From Colletotrichum lupini (Eukaryota; Ascomycota; Sordariomycetes; Glomerellales; Glomerellaceae), in NCBI RefSeq assembly GCF_023278565.1, contig NC_064677.1:6572001-6636000 (forward strand): 64,000 nucleotides of DNA, read 5' to 3'. Shown piece by piece: positions 37,627 to 52,020 of this stretch. The position numbers were made by a program, and so were the translations under genes. Under the pieces are notes generated by a model. It had not been told where the DNA came from. It saw only the letters and a program-made list of their open reading frames with translations, and made no database searches. Position 1 is the stretch's first letter. Each line of letters begins with the position of its first letter.

Positions 37627-40600
37627 GTTTCTACGACGGATGAAAACCTCAGTATCAGTCGTTATCTGACCAAGGATTTTCTGTCGGTCTTTGCGGACTG
37701 ATCATTGTTTATACCTCAAAGCTTACAAATATCGTCTACAAACAACGTTCTAACATCTGATATTTCTTATGTTAGCCTTGGACTCATCATCCTCGAGCTA
37801 TGAATGAGAAACTATACCCTGCTCTTGGACAGCCTTTCCTTAACTCCTGCAACATAGTCATTTTTCAATATTTGGCATGCAAAAAGCCAACCAGAACAAA
37901 TTACGAGACTAGTGAAATGAGGCTGGTTGTTCACCCTCAAATCTTCGAGCCAGTACATACATGGAGTGAATCCTCGTTCAGGTAATGTGCAATTCGTCGG
38001 TTCTTCAAAAGCCGCTCGAGGTAGCCGGTTCTAACCGTTCTGGCCAAAATGCAACGCCGCGAACACGTCAGAAGAAGTTAGAACAGGATTCATCCCGAGT
38101 GCGTAACAAATTTTGTGCAGTACCACAACAAGTGCCAAAGTGGATGTCACAAGTTAGCAACCTTCCTGGAACGGCAAACGGTGCCTTGCTATCTATGCAC
38201 GTCATTCAAACAATGAATATATGAGAAATCAAATATGACGCTAATGCGCTGGCGTACTAGTTCAGTCAGACTTCTGATAATTGTATGATGGCTGTCAACG
38301 TCGCAGGCAGTATTAGATTACTGGTATCAAAGGCCCAACCTTCTACATGAAATCGTTGGCAGGACATGGCTGGGCCGGCGCGCTGATGGCTAGAATTGGA
38401 ACATCTCTAATATCTTGAAAGACGTGGAGTTACCATCAAATGTGTTGGCATTGTTCCTGTCTAGATGAGGCTCATGACTAAGTTTGAACTGTTCTAAAGA
38501 TCTGGCTAGCTTTATTCTCTACTTCGATACCGTATGATATCGAACTCATTACAATATACCAAACATTTCATGTTTGTCAAAGTCAAGTGTAATTGCGATA
38601 GTACTGATAATTTCATTTTGCCAGCTTCATACAAAAAAGATATGGCTGGAAAGCCGACTATTACTGTATTGAAAAGTGCGGAATTCGGCTAAATGGGAGA
38701 CGACAATTTGGGACCTGCATTGAAGTTCAGAGGACAAAGTAGTCGCAGGGTGTGCATAATACGGATATAGAAGTATGTCAAATAAGGTAAAGTCTGTGCC
38801 ACATCCCATCACTCTGGGAAGGGCGGCAAGGTCCCACTGTTTATGCAGCCGCCACTGCGAACCACTGTTCAGAGTCCAAGTATGTGACAAAATTGACTTC
38901 CACTCGATTCATTGAGAAATAATTCCACCACACTTACTCCTGCACTACCATCCCAATTGATACTCTAAAGAAGTAATACCCAAAAGCCCGAATCCCTCTA
39001 TGCGTAGGAGAATTATTCTGAGTTCAAAGGGACCATTTCTGTTGTGAGTTTAGTGAAAGGAAAACTTTTGGCAAGAAATCGATGCTGTCAACTGCATGGC
39101 GCGGTAAGGCAACCACCATCCATGCCACAGACCTGTTTATAGTGGGGACAACAAAGACGAAATGGCAGGTTTTCCTCTTTGTCATTCGTGAGCCAATGCA
39201 CTTGCCGTGGTTAACATTGATAATTGGTCAGAGTTACCATCGCAATCTTATTCTATGATCAATATGTCATGCCACCAAGGCTGAAGTTCATTTTTCTTCA
39301 TCAATCTGGTTTGGCATGTTTCAATGCCGCCATATCCTCTTCAAAGAAATCACCATCTTCATCACCAGTCTCCGTGGCATGATATCAACGCTGACCGCTC
39401 TGATCCGTCGATAGGCCCAATCCGATGTTGAATTCCAATTCGACAGAACAAAGCACATGTTTTCATCATGAGCCATCACATCACCTTACCATCGGGAGAC
39501 TTGACGACGCTTAGCAGCCCCAATCTCTGCACCCAACATCCGTTCCCAGCTGAACAAAGCCAGGAGCTTTACCCTACCAACGTTACGCCATGCCGCAGAC
39601 CATCGTTCGTCTCCCAAGTTCTCACACCGAGACGTCATAGGAGTTTGCTGATATAGAGCAACAATCGAATCGCATTAATAGGCAAACCATGCGCCTGACC
39701 GCATACGTCCCTCATCTCCGACTTGGCTACACCGTTCGCACGGGGTCAAAAGAATGGCCAACATGCCCAAGACGGCATGTGCCCGTCGGTGAGGAGCTCT
39801 TAGAAACAGTTCACGGCCAACCGGTGCCTCGTCATCTCGGCTAGAGGGCAGAGCCGAAGGCAGCAAGGCAACTTCACCGGCCCCCGTTCAAACCCACTGG
39901 CCCAGCAATCAGCCCTACGTGGTAGCGAAGCCTTGCGGCCGTGGACAACGGCCCTGTGCCGTCGACAAAGACCTTTCTCCAGCCGCGCTGTAGAATCAAA
40001 AACGCAACGACCGGGAAGTGGCAGTGGGCAGCAAACCAACGATGCCAGCAAATATTTGTTCGGTCGTTCAATCAAACAACATACCTGCGGTTAGTTGGTG
40101 CTAGGTCAGCGTGCGGGTAACACGACGCCTCACAGCCGCGGTGGCCAACTTATGGGCAAGCGCCTTTCACCATCGAGGTCGTTGTTCGCGTCTCAGCACA
40201 TGGACATGGTTGCGGTTTAGGTATTTTCGTGCTGATCCGGGGGTCGCCTGCTGATGTTCCAAGTTATGATAGACTAGCATCATATGCGATCGACACGCTG
40301 GTATTTTACACGAAGCACGTCGCGAGGCTGTGTGGCTGGTAAACTGGCATCTGGTTGCCTCAAACTATATGCCTCGAGCCGCCATCGAAACCTGTCGCCA
40401 CCTTTCAGGGAGGTCAACATGAGTATGCGTCCCTCCGAGCCTTGTCTTTGAAATGGATGGCCCTGCAAGGCAGACGTCCTCAATTTTGGACCGGAATTCG
40501 TAAACGAAAGCGTATTGGGATCGTAGGGTCAACATGGGAAACATTTTCCAAAACACGGTTGATTCAATTAGGTGTCTCACCACACCCCTCTTTTTCTCTC

Positions 40601-43600
40601 CCTTGGATGCACCACAGTGCCCAGCTATCCCATGAATGGTTTCATTTACTGTCGCTATCAAGTTGATAGGCAATCGAAATTTCCTCCATAGCCTTGGCTT
40701 CAATGAGGATGATGGTGCCGGCGCCAGCGCCCGTTTCTTCATCTTGAGCTATTCAGGGCGTGTTTTCAATAGGTGCTTGGTGTTCTCGACGCAGCGTCAG
40801 CGCGTGCTATTGTTGATTCATTGGCCATCAACGTTTTTTCTATTGGTTGCTGCGCCACCCATTCCCCTCCTTGCGACTAACCCAAACACATGAACTACCT
40901 TACACCAGTTTCCAACTTGATTTTTCGAATTGCATCATGTATTGAGTTGCCTTGCAAGGTTCATAGATCAATTGTGGATGATTATGAGGTGTGTGTAGTG
41001 AGGGGCTGTTTTTCTCAAGGCTTAAGCTACATCTGCCCCTGAATACATTGCTTTTTCATGATGACCTCACACATGGCATCCTCCCGTATCTGCAAAGGGT
41101 TTGCAATATTAGCGATCCTTGGTGGGAACTTTACCCGCCCCTGCCGCCACAAGTCACAGGCGGCATCCCACTCGTTGAAGTCTTCGGGGAAGCACTTTCC
41201 CTTCCCGTACAAGGGACACCTGCAGACATGGAGGGGCAACGATGGCAGCCTGTAGGATTGCCAATATCCATGTTTTTATTGCACTTTTCAGCTTGATCAA
41301 AGCAAGCTTCTCGAGTGAACAAGTTCTTCCACTCTGTAGTATTCTGTACGACTCCAACGACTCTAGACCAACGGCTCCCAAGTCGGGGTTGTGTACGACA
41401 ATACACTCGCAGACGGCTGCTGGTGGAACAAAACATCTAGGGGCTACGATCCATCGGCAGTGATATACTGACAAGTGGATCTTATTTTCGGACTTGATCG
41501 AGGACGGAGTCCCGTATGGGGCTCTTCCGAAGTTCCAAGACCGTTTCTCACGTGCGCCGCTCGCCGCGTCCGGAGCACATCAGCCTTCATTATGTGGCAC
41601 GCCGCCGCGCCCATTGCTGTTCCAGGTTGTTTGTGCATGGTTCAACGAAAGTGGGAAACAGTACCCGAAATAGGTATACTTCGAGTTTATTCCACGTCGA
41701 CAGCCAATGTTGATTGGCCAACCAAGGTTTCCCCATGGAAAGCTCGCAGAGTTCGGTCAGGCTTTGTCATACAAGCAGATCTTAGGCCGAGGTTGCACGA
41801 CCTCGCAATGACTCCGTCATCCACTACTCCTTGAAAGCCGGGACGTTCACTTCCACGCTGAAAGCCATCCCGCTTCAGGCAGTTCTCGAGCCGTCATAAG
41901 ACAGTTAGCCCTCAGCCTGCCGTTCTTCGGGGCTTGCCTGGAGCCAAGACGAGAATGATATTCCCGGATCAACAGCGCCACTTGGGATAACGAATCACTC
42001 GCAACGATTTGCATACACCACCAAGAAGCCCCAAAGACGCCTTACAACAATTCCACCGGTCTTTCGGTCGAGACAACCGTGTTTCGCAGTCGTCGCGGAA
42101 CTCAACACGTCGCCGCGCATGACATGCTTTATTTGCTACTCCACGGGACGCCTGCTTTGACGGAGATATCAAGGTCCTCAATTTGAGGCCATACCTAGAA
42201 TTCGTGCCTCCGACATTAGTGTTCACGATCGTGGCATTCAGCTATTCGGAAGATGTCAGGTGAACACAAGAGGATGAGCTCATTTCTGCTCGAAAGGAGA
42301 CCTATACATGAATTTCAGGGCGAAATAAGGCTTACCTACAGCCAGGCTCTACTATTATAGGTCAGCCCTGGTCGGCATTTACAAGTCCACGACTCCAATC
42401 TTCTGCCTCGAAGACAGCGGCCGCGCAAGTGGGCCAAGGGCAGGGGGGTACGCTTCTCGATCTCGCATCTGCTTACCACCTTTGTTGAGACCTGAGCATT
42501 GCTGGCCTCCTCTTCGCCATTCGATATCAGGGCATGAAAGACATTAGAGACAGTCTGAAGTTGATTCGGCCTGAAAACGGCACACTCGCCCAAAGAACCT
42601 AGGCCACATGGTGGCCCTCAGACCAGCACGGCTCAGCCCCATAAGCCACGCGAGTGATGAGTCTGATTAGCGATTTATCTTGGAGTGTTGACGCGTAGCG
42701 AAAGCTAGCATGGGTATTGATGCATATCGAACCACAAAGGTCAAAGATGGCAGAATATCGGGTATTAGGCTTCCGGTCATTGGTTGGCAGATGGCCGCAG
42801 ATGGTCGCAGGTTAAGGCCGTCGGGCGTCTATCAGTCCAGCGCAATCAGGGGAATCGGCTTCAATGCTACGGAGTAATGTTGTGATGAATCCCTACTAAT
42901 ACGCGCGCTGGATACGTCCGAAGCTCCCGGACGGGACAACCCGCATACCCATACCCTACTGCGTAGAGCATTGGCTAAAGTAGGTCATTATCATTCTTCA
43001 ACGGATCTGCGGTACTCTCGGCGCGCCAGTCCGCCTCATCCGGGGCCCACCGGTCCGGGATGACCCCAGCTCGGTCTCCCAATAGTCTTGCCGCGTGGTA
43101 GCCTGGGCACTGGCGTCGGCACTTGGGTAGAGATGATCAAGGGCGTGAAAGGCGATGAGTCATATTGCACTGCCAACTTACAAACAAGTGCTACAGAAGC
43201 CATTTGAAACGCAAAATGAAGAAAGGGGAAATTCAGGCTAGATAAGGCAAATATCAAAGGACGAGGGCGTTGGCTTATGTAGTATCTTCACGCCTTTGGG
43301 GGAGGTGGCCAGCTTTGCTGTCAATAGGTGTACGACACAGGGAAGAAGCTCACAGAGGCCAACTGCTGTTAGGGTCTAGAAGATGAATTACTGAAGTCTG
43401 CTCTTCCCTCGAGGTGTACTCTCAGCGTTCTAAATATACCTGAGCTGCTCCTTTGTTGCTTGGTCCTCCTCCCAATGCCCCCTTAAGCTATCCCTCAACC
43501 GGCGAGGCCTGACACGAACCTCCGATTCATCTCGAGAACGTTGCGTCTTGATCCGGAGGACTTGGAGGGCTGCCGTCCTCCAAGAGAAGGATGAGGATTT

Positions 43601-46027
43601 GCAAGGCATCTGGTCTGCCTCTTATTGTCTCACACATCGATCATGGGCATGTTGATCAAACCATAACGTTTTAGATGACGGAGTTGACTGATGCTTCACC
43701 TAGGATGTGGTTGCTGAGTTATTGGTCGCTCAGCAAGAACATCGAATGCACCAGAGTCCCGACAATAGTAAACAGTCCGCAGTATGAGGTGATGCGAACA
43801 TGAGGGGCATGTGTATTGTAACACAACAGTAAAACATGCAAAATTGCATGCGTCCGCCTAGGCAATGAAATTGGCGCTTTTTTTCGTTCAAGACCACGAA
43901 TTGCACAACTGCGTGTTACTGCTCAATCTGGTACGCTATTTTACACTCTCGGTAACACGACAGTTGGCCTGTTGAACGTTAGATCTTGACCGAAGAACGT
44001 CTGATGATGCACAAAAGGGTTCACAAGAACATTTTCTGGCGTGATCTGAGATTGAAGACACTTTCAAAAATAAAAAGTCAAGCTCTGTGAGACCAGTTGC
44101 TAGAGCTCCTCACGTTGGAGAGTTAGGACGCTGTAAATTGGTTCGTGAGTCATGAAATTCGGATTTCACATCGAGGTGAAGCATGTGAGACCATTCGTTA
44201 TTGACGAGAATGCAGCCTGAGCAGGCAACCAGGCGTTCATACATATTCCTTCACTTCGCGTTGCGATCCATGCGTGTTTGAGCACACCAACATTTGGAGT
44301 GAGTGATGTAACTTCATATTTTAACATGGCGGTGAGTCATTGGCAACTTTGCCTTATGTAGGTAATGAAACGGATGTCCGACCTCGGAAAGAAAGACGCT
44401 AATGGACAATGGTCATAACGATTCAGTCTTAAGATGCGATCGATAAGCGCGCTTGACCATTAATCATGTGTTCTGTCATTCGTTGAACAAAAAAGACCAT
44501 GACAACTAACACGATAGCTCGAACTTGTTGGCTAGTACCTCTGTCAAATTGCTGCGCTAGAAGCGGTGAGCAATCGTCCAAGGATTCAGGAATCGTGGAC
44601 ACCACGCCAACCACCTCATTTCTGCCTGACACATCCAGTTGTTCGCCAACCAGGGTAAGTACCCTAACTTTACCTTGAGTGGCCCGTGTCGAAGTCTAGC
44701 ATTCTAAGGTGAATTTCCCGTAAGCCTATTGATTCCATGGCATTCAGATATTCGGGTTCAACACTTGATAAATATGGAGGATATCCACTTGAATGAATAA
44801 CTCCAAGTCAACCTCGTTGAGGGGAAATCCCATTACAGGAAAGGTACCTATTGGGAATGTCTATTCCACTTATCTGAAAACCCCACATCCGATGGATTTA
44901 GGGCTATGACCGACAAGGTTGTTGCTGCACTGCCAACAAAGGAACCGCCTGCTTGGAAGCAAGAGGTGCGTCAAGCGTAGAACTTACGTCCATATAGCAT
45001 CGTCGGTCATCTCCACCATACAAGGCAACCAAGCACTAATGTGGCAGTCCACACTAAATGATCAATATCCCCTCAAATCCCCTCCTAAGGCCTTCACCGG
45101 TGCGGGTCTAGCTTCACGAGGTTGGCTCTTGGTGCGTTCTATTGGAAAAGGTCACGAGGCCTACGCCCGCTGAACCGAAAATCTTGAGAAATATCCAATT
45201 ATGTGTCACTGCAGTGACGAAAAGCACAACATGCAGTAGCAACCAACATTTGGAGTACTTGAATGAGTATCGAAGCGCTTTAATCGAGGCACTTGCATTC
45301 AGAGATCTAAAGAATTCCAATACAGCCTGCATGATAGCGTGGGTGGCTGGGCTCTCAGCCTCGGCGCTCTTCACATTCACCCCTAATTCCGCCTCACCTG
45401 AAAAAGGCGACACCGTTACCCTGGAAAATCTTGAATAAGCGCACATTGCCTCGGGCGTATTGATCTATCTTATGAAAGAAAATAGCGCATTTAGCTGCCT
45501 TTGTGGGAGCCGGGCGTGATTGTATCGTGGGATGTTGTCCTTTTTCACTTTCTGAGCAGTGTGGGCAACGCTCTACACTTACAATAGAACCTCGTGTAGA
45601 ATCTCACCGAAACAGAGGAAGTAATAGGCTGAGATGGTGTTTCTAAAATGCAAAATCTTGCTGGGTTATGAAAGAGATTCAGCGTACATCTGATGTTTAT
45701 TCTGGAAAGACAGGCTGACCGTTCAGACGAAAAGTCAATGCCGACATCAGATGGACCATAGTCAGACAGCATGACGATGAATTAAGCTTAATTTGGCTAC
45801 CCACATGGTGTCGGTAGCGAAAGTAGAAAGGAGCCTTCTGCGTTGCATTGCTAGGGCATAAAAGATAATGGCAGATACTTATCTTGTGTCGAGGCAGCAA
45901 CTCTCACTGAAATTGCGACATTATTGTTCTCACCTTGCCTGATGGTGGTCTGCTTTGCGCTAAAGCGCTCATAAATTGGTTCAGTATATTATTTTGAACT
46001 TTGTATTCGTATTAATTTTGTTAATAG
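37627..46027. other. 8.4-kb island between copia copies 4 and 5, no supported gene
   Basis: Sequence of normal composition with both strands studded by frames of 60-125 codons that overlap one another. None has a recognisable domain or a splice pattern that extends it. I see no tRNA, rRNA or inverted-repeat transposon. It may be intergenic DNA, hold non-coding transcripts, or hold multi-intron lineage-specific genes that cannot be seen without homology or RNA data. It ends with AATAG, the left target-site copy of element 5. Confidence 0.55.
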
Positions 46028-46229
46028 TGTCGGATTAGAAGTCCAATTCGACCGCGGCGTACGGCCAACTACGCAGGGGCTAATTAGGGGCCCTATTTAC
46101 GATTATTATAGCTAGCCTAACTTATAGTTAGAACCTCCTTCTTATACCTACGTAGATATTTATATAGTTTAATTAATCTCTTTATTAACTACGGTTCGAA
46201 CTAACTACTTTATAATAGGGATATTAATA
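46028..46229 (+). repeat. 5' LTR of copia copy 5
   Basis: 202 bp starting TGTCGG. The outer 60 bases keep CCAATTCGACCGCGGCG; the inner end reads GGGATATTAATA, where the partner's outer end reads GGGATACCAACA. Confidence 0.93.
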
Positions 46230-49200
46230 CTAATTAGTAATTAAATTCTATTATTATAAATTAGTAAGGTATCTCGTTATATAAAAAAGACGACCTTTTA
46301 ATACTATACGGGATAAGAGATTTATACTAATTAACTTTATAAAAGTAGATAAAAAAGGAGGTAATTCTTAAATACTACACGGAATTAAATAATCGTAGCC
46401 CTTTATTACTTATAAAAGGTCGACGTTTATTATATTAAAATACGTTAATTAATAAAACCGCTTAAGCAACTAGCCTTTTACTATTACCCCGAGTAGCTTT
46501 TTTATTAAATAACTTTTTTATAACCGGCCCGTAATTAGAAATTAACTAGTTAAATTAATAAAAAGAAATACCTACGTAACGACTACTTACTTAATTAATT
46601 AGTATAATAAACGAGCTTAATAATATAATATAAAAAAGTACTGCGCGATTAAAAAAGGGGATCTCTAAACGTAAATATTCTTATTTAGTAACGAAAGTAA
46701 CTTTATAAGAGTTATTAAGCTAAGAGATTTATAATATACGGAAAAGTTTATTATTATAAAGATCTTATAAGTATAACCTTAAGCCCGTAATTTAAATAAC
46801 CTCTTCGTAACTCCCTTAACTACCCCCTAGGTATTACTTAAGAATATAATATAGGGGACGGTTTAATAAGGGAGGAGGGGATTTAGAGGTCTTAATAATA
46901 TTAAGTTAAGAGTATTACGGATCTTAGAAATTAACTTAAAAAGAAAGTAGCTACTCTAAAGTAATCCTATAACCTCCCGCTAGAGTTATTATTAGCCTAA
47001 GAAAAGGCTAAAAAGACGAGGATCTAAAGGAAAAAGAAATTTTTTTTTTAAAGGGCTACTAAAGGGCTTCTTTTTATACTAGCTCCCGGCGCGAGATTAC
47101 TAATTTTAAAAAATTAACTAAGTAATAAAAAGGATCGTTAGTAAGTAATAATTACCTAACTATAATTAAGTTACGAAAAAGACTACTTAAAAAATATAAA
47201 ATAGGGTACCGAGAGGCCGTAAAAAATAAGATTTTTAAAGTATTTAATCTTACTACGTATAAATAATAAGTAAATATTTTTAATAAGTCCTTAAAATCTA
47301 CGATTTTATAAAAAAGAGGGCTTAACTTCGTTAATTATACTTAACGGCCTATATAGTTCTTAATAGCTTATATAGCTCCTTTATAAGCTACTTAGCGTCT
47401 ATTTTTAATTATTCTTATAAAATACTACCCTAAAGGAGGTAGGTTAAGGAAGGAAGCTATTTAGAGATTATAAAAAGCACGAGGCTTAAGAAGTTAGAAA
47501 TATACGGGATAGCGGAAATCGGTAACTAATAAAGATCCCGAGACTAATTACTATATTTTTTTATAATAATATAAACGTTTACTACTACTATTATAAAAAA
47601 GAACTACTAAAACCTACCCTTTTATATTAAATAAAAAGGAGGATCTTAATAAGTATAATAGTTAGCGATTTAAAAAGGTAATAGTAATCGCTAGAAATAA
47701 TAAAAATAAGAGTAGTAGTGAGATAGTAAGAGAAAGTGGGAATCTCTTAAACTTTAATAAATTCGTTAAGTAATAAAAGTACGGATTTATTATAACTAGC
47801 GCGCGGATTAAATATATCCCTATTAAAATTAAATACGCTAGTAACCGCTAATACGAGTATAAGCTAGAGTATAACCCTTAGTAAGTTAGGGTAAAAAAGA
47901 AGAGGACGAAACCTAATCTTAAATAGAATCCTAATCCTTTATAAGTAAATAAATATTAACCTAGACTATTAAGGGACGTAAATATATAGAATTACGGATT
48001 AGCCTAATAGTAAGTAAATTAACGCGGTATTAATCTATTTAACTAAGGTTTATAAAAAAAAGGGGCTATAAGGGTAACCTTTATTTTATAAGATCGCGAA
48101 CGACCTTAGTTACTAGCTAGATAAATAGTTCGCGAGCGCAAGCCTAGGGATTATAAAAGTAGTTAATAAATTCCTTTATAAGCAAGGGGTATTACTAACG
48201 TAATTATAATCGTAAGAGCTATATAAAATACTAATAACGATAATTATAAAAGAGGAATTTATATTATAAAACTAAGTATAAGTTAATAAAGCGTATAATC
48301 GCTTTAATAAATTTAGAAAAAGGGTAAACGACCTAAATTTCCTCCTTATAATTACTAACGGAAATTTATTATTATAAAAAGATATACCGAGGTAAAATAT
48401 AGTACTAAAAATATAATAATCGATAATTCTACTTATTTCGATCTATAACTCGTTACCGCTACTAATATAAAATTCGGCGCTAATTAGCTAATAAAAAAGG
48501 AAGTAAACGACCTAAAGTTACTAATAGTACGTAGCGACGTAAGGATCGTATATAAATACTAAAAATCTAATAATAAATATAAAGTAATTCACAGACTTTA
48601 AAAAGATCTTCTTAAAAAAGAAATTATATTTTAAGGGGAAGTATAAGGTCTTATAAAAAACCCTAATAATATTTTACAATTATTACGAAAAAGTCGGAAT
48701 TAGAGAATACTAATACTATTCGGTAATTAATATTATACTTATAAATAAAGCCTCTAATTACTATTACGAAGCGGTACGTAATCTTAATTAAAACGACTTT
48801 TTTAGTATAATTAACGTAATCTAAAGCCGCTTCGAGACTTATAATAAGAACCTAGAGCTCCTATTTAAGCTACGAGCGATTTTTTTTATATTTATAGCTA
48901 GGATAATAGAGGGTAAATCGTAAATAGAGATCCTTAAAAAGCTTATTAATCGAATCAATAAGCTAGCGAAAACTTAGTTAAATAAGGGAATAAATAAGCG
49001 AAAAGTTAAATATCTTTATACTATAATTTAGCGTATACTAGAGGTAAAAATAACCCTATATTAAGTACTTAAAAACTACGAGATGCTCTACTCGAGGCTA
49101 AGATCTAGCTTTAATATTAAGGTAAGAATATTATACTAAACTTATTTCTAAGTATACGACGGCCCTTATTAATAATATTAGGTCGATTAAATATATAATA

Positions 49201-52020
49201 AGAAAAAAAAAGAGGCTAGATATAGTAATCGCTAGTAAAGAGGCCTAGATTTATTAAATAGGTAGAGATTTAACTTATAAGTAAGATAATAAAAGAAGTA
49301 ATATTATATTTATAAAAAGGATAGATATTAGTTAAGTAACTACTCTGAGGAAGAGCGTACTAAATTATATAAATAATATAAAAAGTCGAGGGTAGTAAAT
49401 AGTAAAACTAGCCCTCGTTAGTTTAACTAATTCCTTATTATATATAAGGGTAAATCTAGGGGTACAGAACCTAGTAATAGTAGCTAAAGTAGTGGCCTAA
49501 AGTATATACCCCCTATAAGAAATTCGGAAAATAAGGAAGATCTTACCCCTTATACTAACGAATTAGATTATAACGAAATTGACGATATTAACTACTCTTT
49601 TTTTGCCCTATTAGCTTTTAGAAAATATACGAGGCTAAATAAATAGAGAGTAGCGGAAGCTCTTAATAAATAAGCTTTTATTTACGGATAGTAAGGGAAG
49701 GTCCCTTAAATAACGGATACGGAGGTAGCTAAAAAGGCGAATTTAATAAAGCCGAAGCTTATTTTCTTAATAATTAAAAAGAAGATACTATTTTTTTTAA
49801 TATTTAAAAAAAAGGAATATAGTACTAAGTAAATCTAGGGGTAGCTAGAGGGGCCCTTTTTATACTACTTAGATCCCTTAAATACTAAGCTTATATAAGT
49901 ATTCTATGCGAGTAAAAGGTACGGCCTAGACGATTTTTATAAAATTATCCTAAATACTAGGGCATCGTAATAATTAACTAGAGGAAAAGGGTAATTCTAA
50001 GCGCTATAAAAAATCGTATTAGTAATACTTAATACGTCGATAGTAAGTATTATAAGGATTAGTTTTAGCCTAAGTAAGGAAATCGTCGCCCTAGGTATAA
50101 TAAAAGTAGAGACGTACTTCGGAACGATAACTTTTTATATTTTACTTATTAATACCCTATTTCTCTTATATCTAAAAGATATAAATCGATTAGGTATTAT
50201 ATTTAATAATACGAAGAACAGAATCTCTAGCAATAAGTACTTCGAAATAGTCGAACGACGATAGGGGTATATATTTATAAAGCTTACTAATAATACGAAG
50301 TTAATTAATTACTTAATAAAAAGTAAGCTTAGAAAATTATACTAGAGATTTAAGTACCTATCGGTTACGAGGCTATATAACCTCCTAAAGTAATTAAATA
50401 ATAATAATATTAAAATAGGGGCGCTAGATTAGTTAACGAAAGTATATTACTAATACTAAATAAATACGCAGAGCCTACGCAAATTTAAATTTAAATTATA
50501 TAATAAGCTTAACTTTAATTAGGAAATTATCGTTAATATTTTTTATTTAAATAGTTAGTTAGTACTATATATAATCGACGTAGCTATATCCTTCTAAGTA
50601 AGGTAATTCCTCTAGGATTTATAAGTAAAGATAGTATGGGCAGCCCTGCGAAAAAGCTAGATTAATATATATTAAGGACTACTAGACGGTATTAGAACTA
50701 ACGCTAATACTAGCTTTAAGTTAGTAGAATTTAGGGATAATATAATAGCTTCCGGTATATAGCTAAAAGTCGTATTTATTAAAGCGTATTATAGTATTAA
50801 AAAAGTAAAGAGGGTATATTAGTAGTTAAAAAGGGCGTTTAGAATTATTAAAAAGGAAAATCCGGATTTTATTAATAATAAATACTTCTAGATAGTACTT
50901 AAATACTATAACGATACTATAGGGCCTAGCGGACTTATATTAACGCTATTAATATTTAGAGTATATTTAAAAACGACCTTAGCCTCGCTACTATTACTAA
51001 GTATAAGCTAACGAGCCCGAGTAATTAAAAAAGTAATATAAGCACTGCGCGAGGTAAGTATAAGAAAGTAAGTTAATAAGGTAATTACTATGCGCAATAG
51101 GCCCGATATAGAGAATAATTTAAATATATTACTAAATTCGGATATACGAGTATAGTGCGAAATTACTTAATAGTGGGCTAGGCTATATAAGTTAATTTCC
51201 GTTAATAAGCGCTCTTATATAATTATAAAAGATTATAACTAGCTATTTAAAATATTAATTACGGTAGTTAGACCGTACTATATAGATCCTAACGAGGTAA
51301 TTTTTAATTTATAAGAAGAAGAAGAGCTAGGGGAAACTATATAACCCGCGGCAAAGGCATAAGAAATTATCCTTAACGAAATTGTTATAATAGTACTAAT
51401 AGATAATAAGGAAGAGGAAATTACTAAAAGGGCACTAATACTATTAGTAAGACGTCGTAAAAGACTACGATAATAAGCCCTAACGTAGTAATTTATTACT
51501 AACGACGAGGTAATTAATACTTTTTATATAATAAAAAAGAAAGCTAATTTCGAGCTAGTAATTAAACTACGTAAAAAAGGCGTAATTATAATTATTAAAA
51601 AGCCGTATAAGGGATTAGATCTTATTAAAATAAATACTCTTTGCAATTAAGGGGTCTATCGATTTATTTTATATAACTTAAAAAAATATATAAACCTCTA
51701 TATATTTAAATTACGAATAGTTCGTAAGATTAAAAGAAAAGGAATACCCTAGCCGTATAAGAAGTCTAAATACGTAATTTAGGGGTATAGTAATATTAAA
51801 AAAGTAACGCTACTTATATAATCGCTTATTATATAGCGCTATAGTTAATAATTAATAATAGTATTAATAGTATTACTATAGAAAAAGGGATATGAGATTT
51901 AGAGCTATAATATTACCTAGGCCTATACCTAATCGGCCATAGGGCTTATAAAGAAAATCCTAGCCTATTTACTAAAGGAAATAGCTAGTAAGTACTTAGA
52001 AAGTACGATTATTAAAGTGC

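Noticed and set aside
40365..40742. A 125-codon minus-strand frame in the 37.6-46 kb island
   Set aside because: It overlaps an equally open plus-strand frame and shows no domain, signal peptide or conserved pattern.
45142..45438. A 98-codon plus-strand frame with a hydrophobic patch near copia copy 5
   Set aside because: A nearly equal minus-strand frame overlaps it, and neither resembles a known protein.
46230..46280. A primer-binding site after the 5' LTR of copy 5
   Set aside because: The region just inside the LTR is too mutated in every copy to match a tRNA 3' end with confidence.
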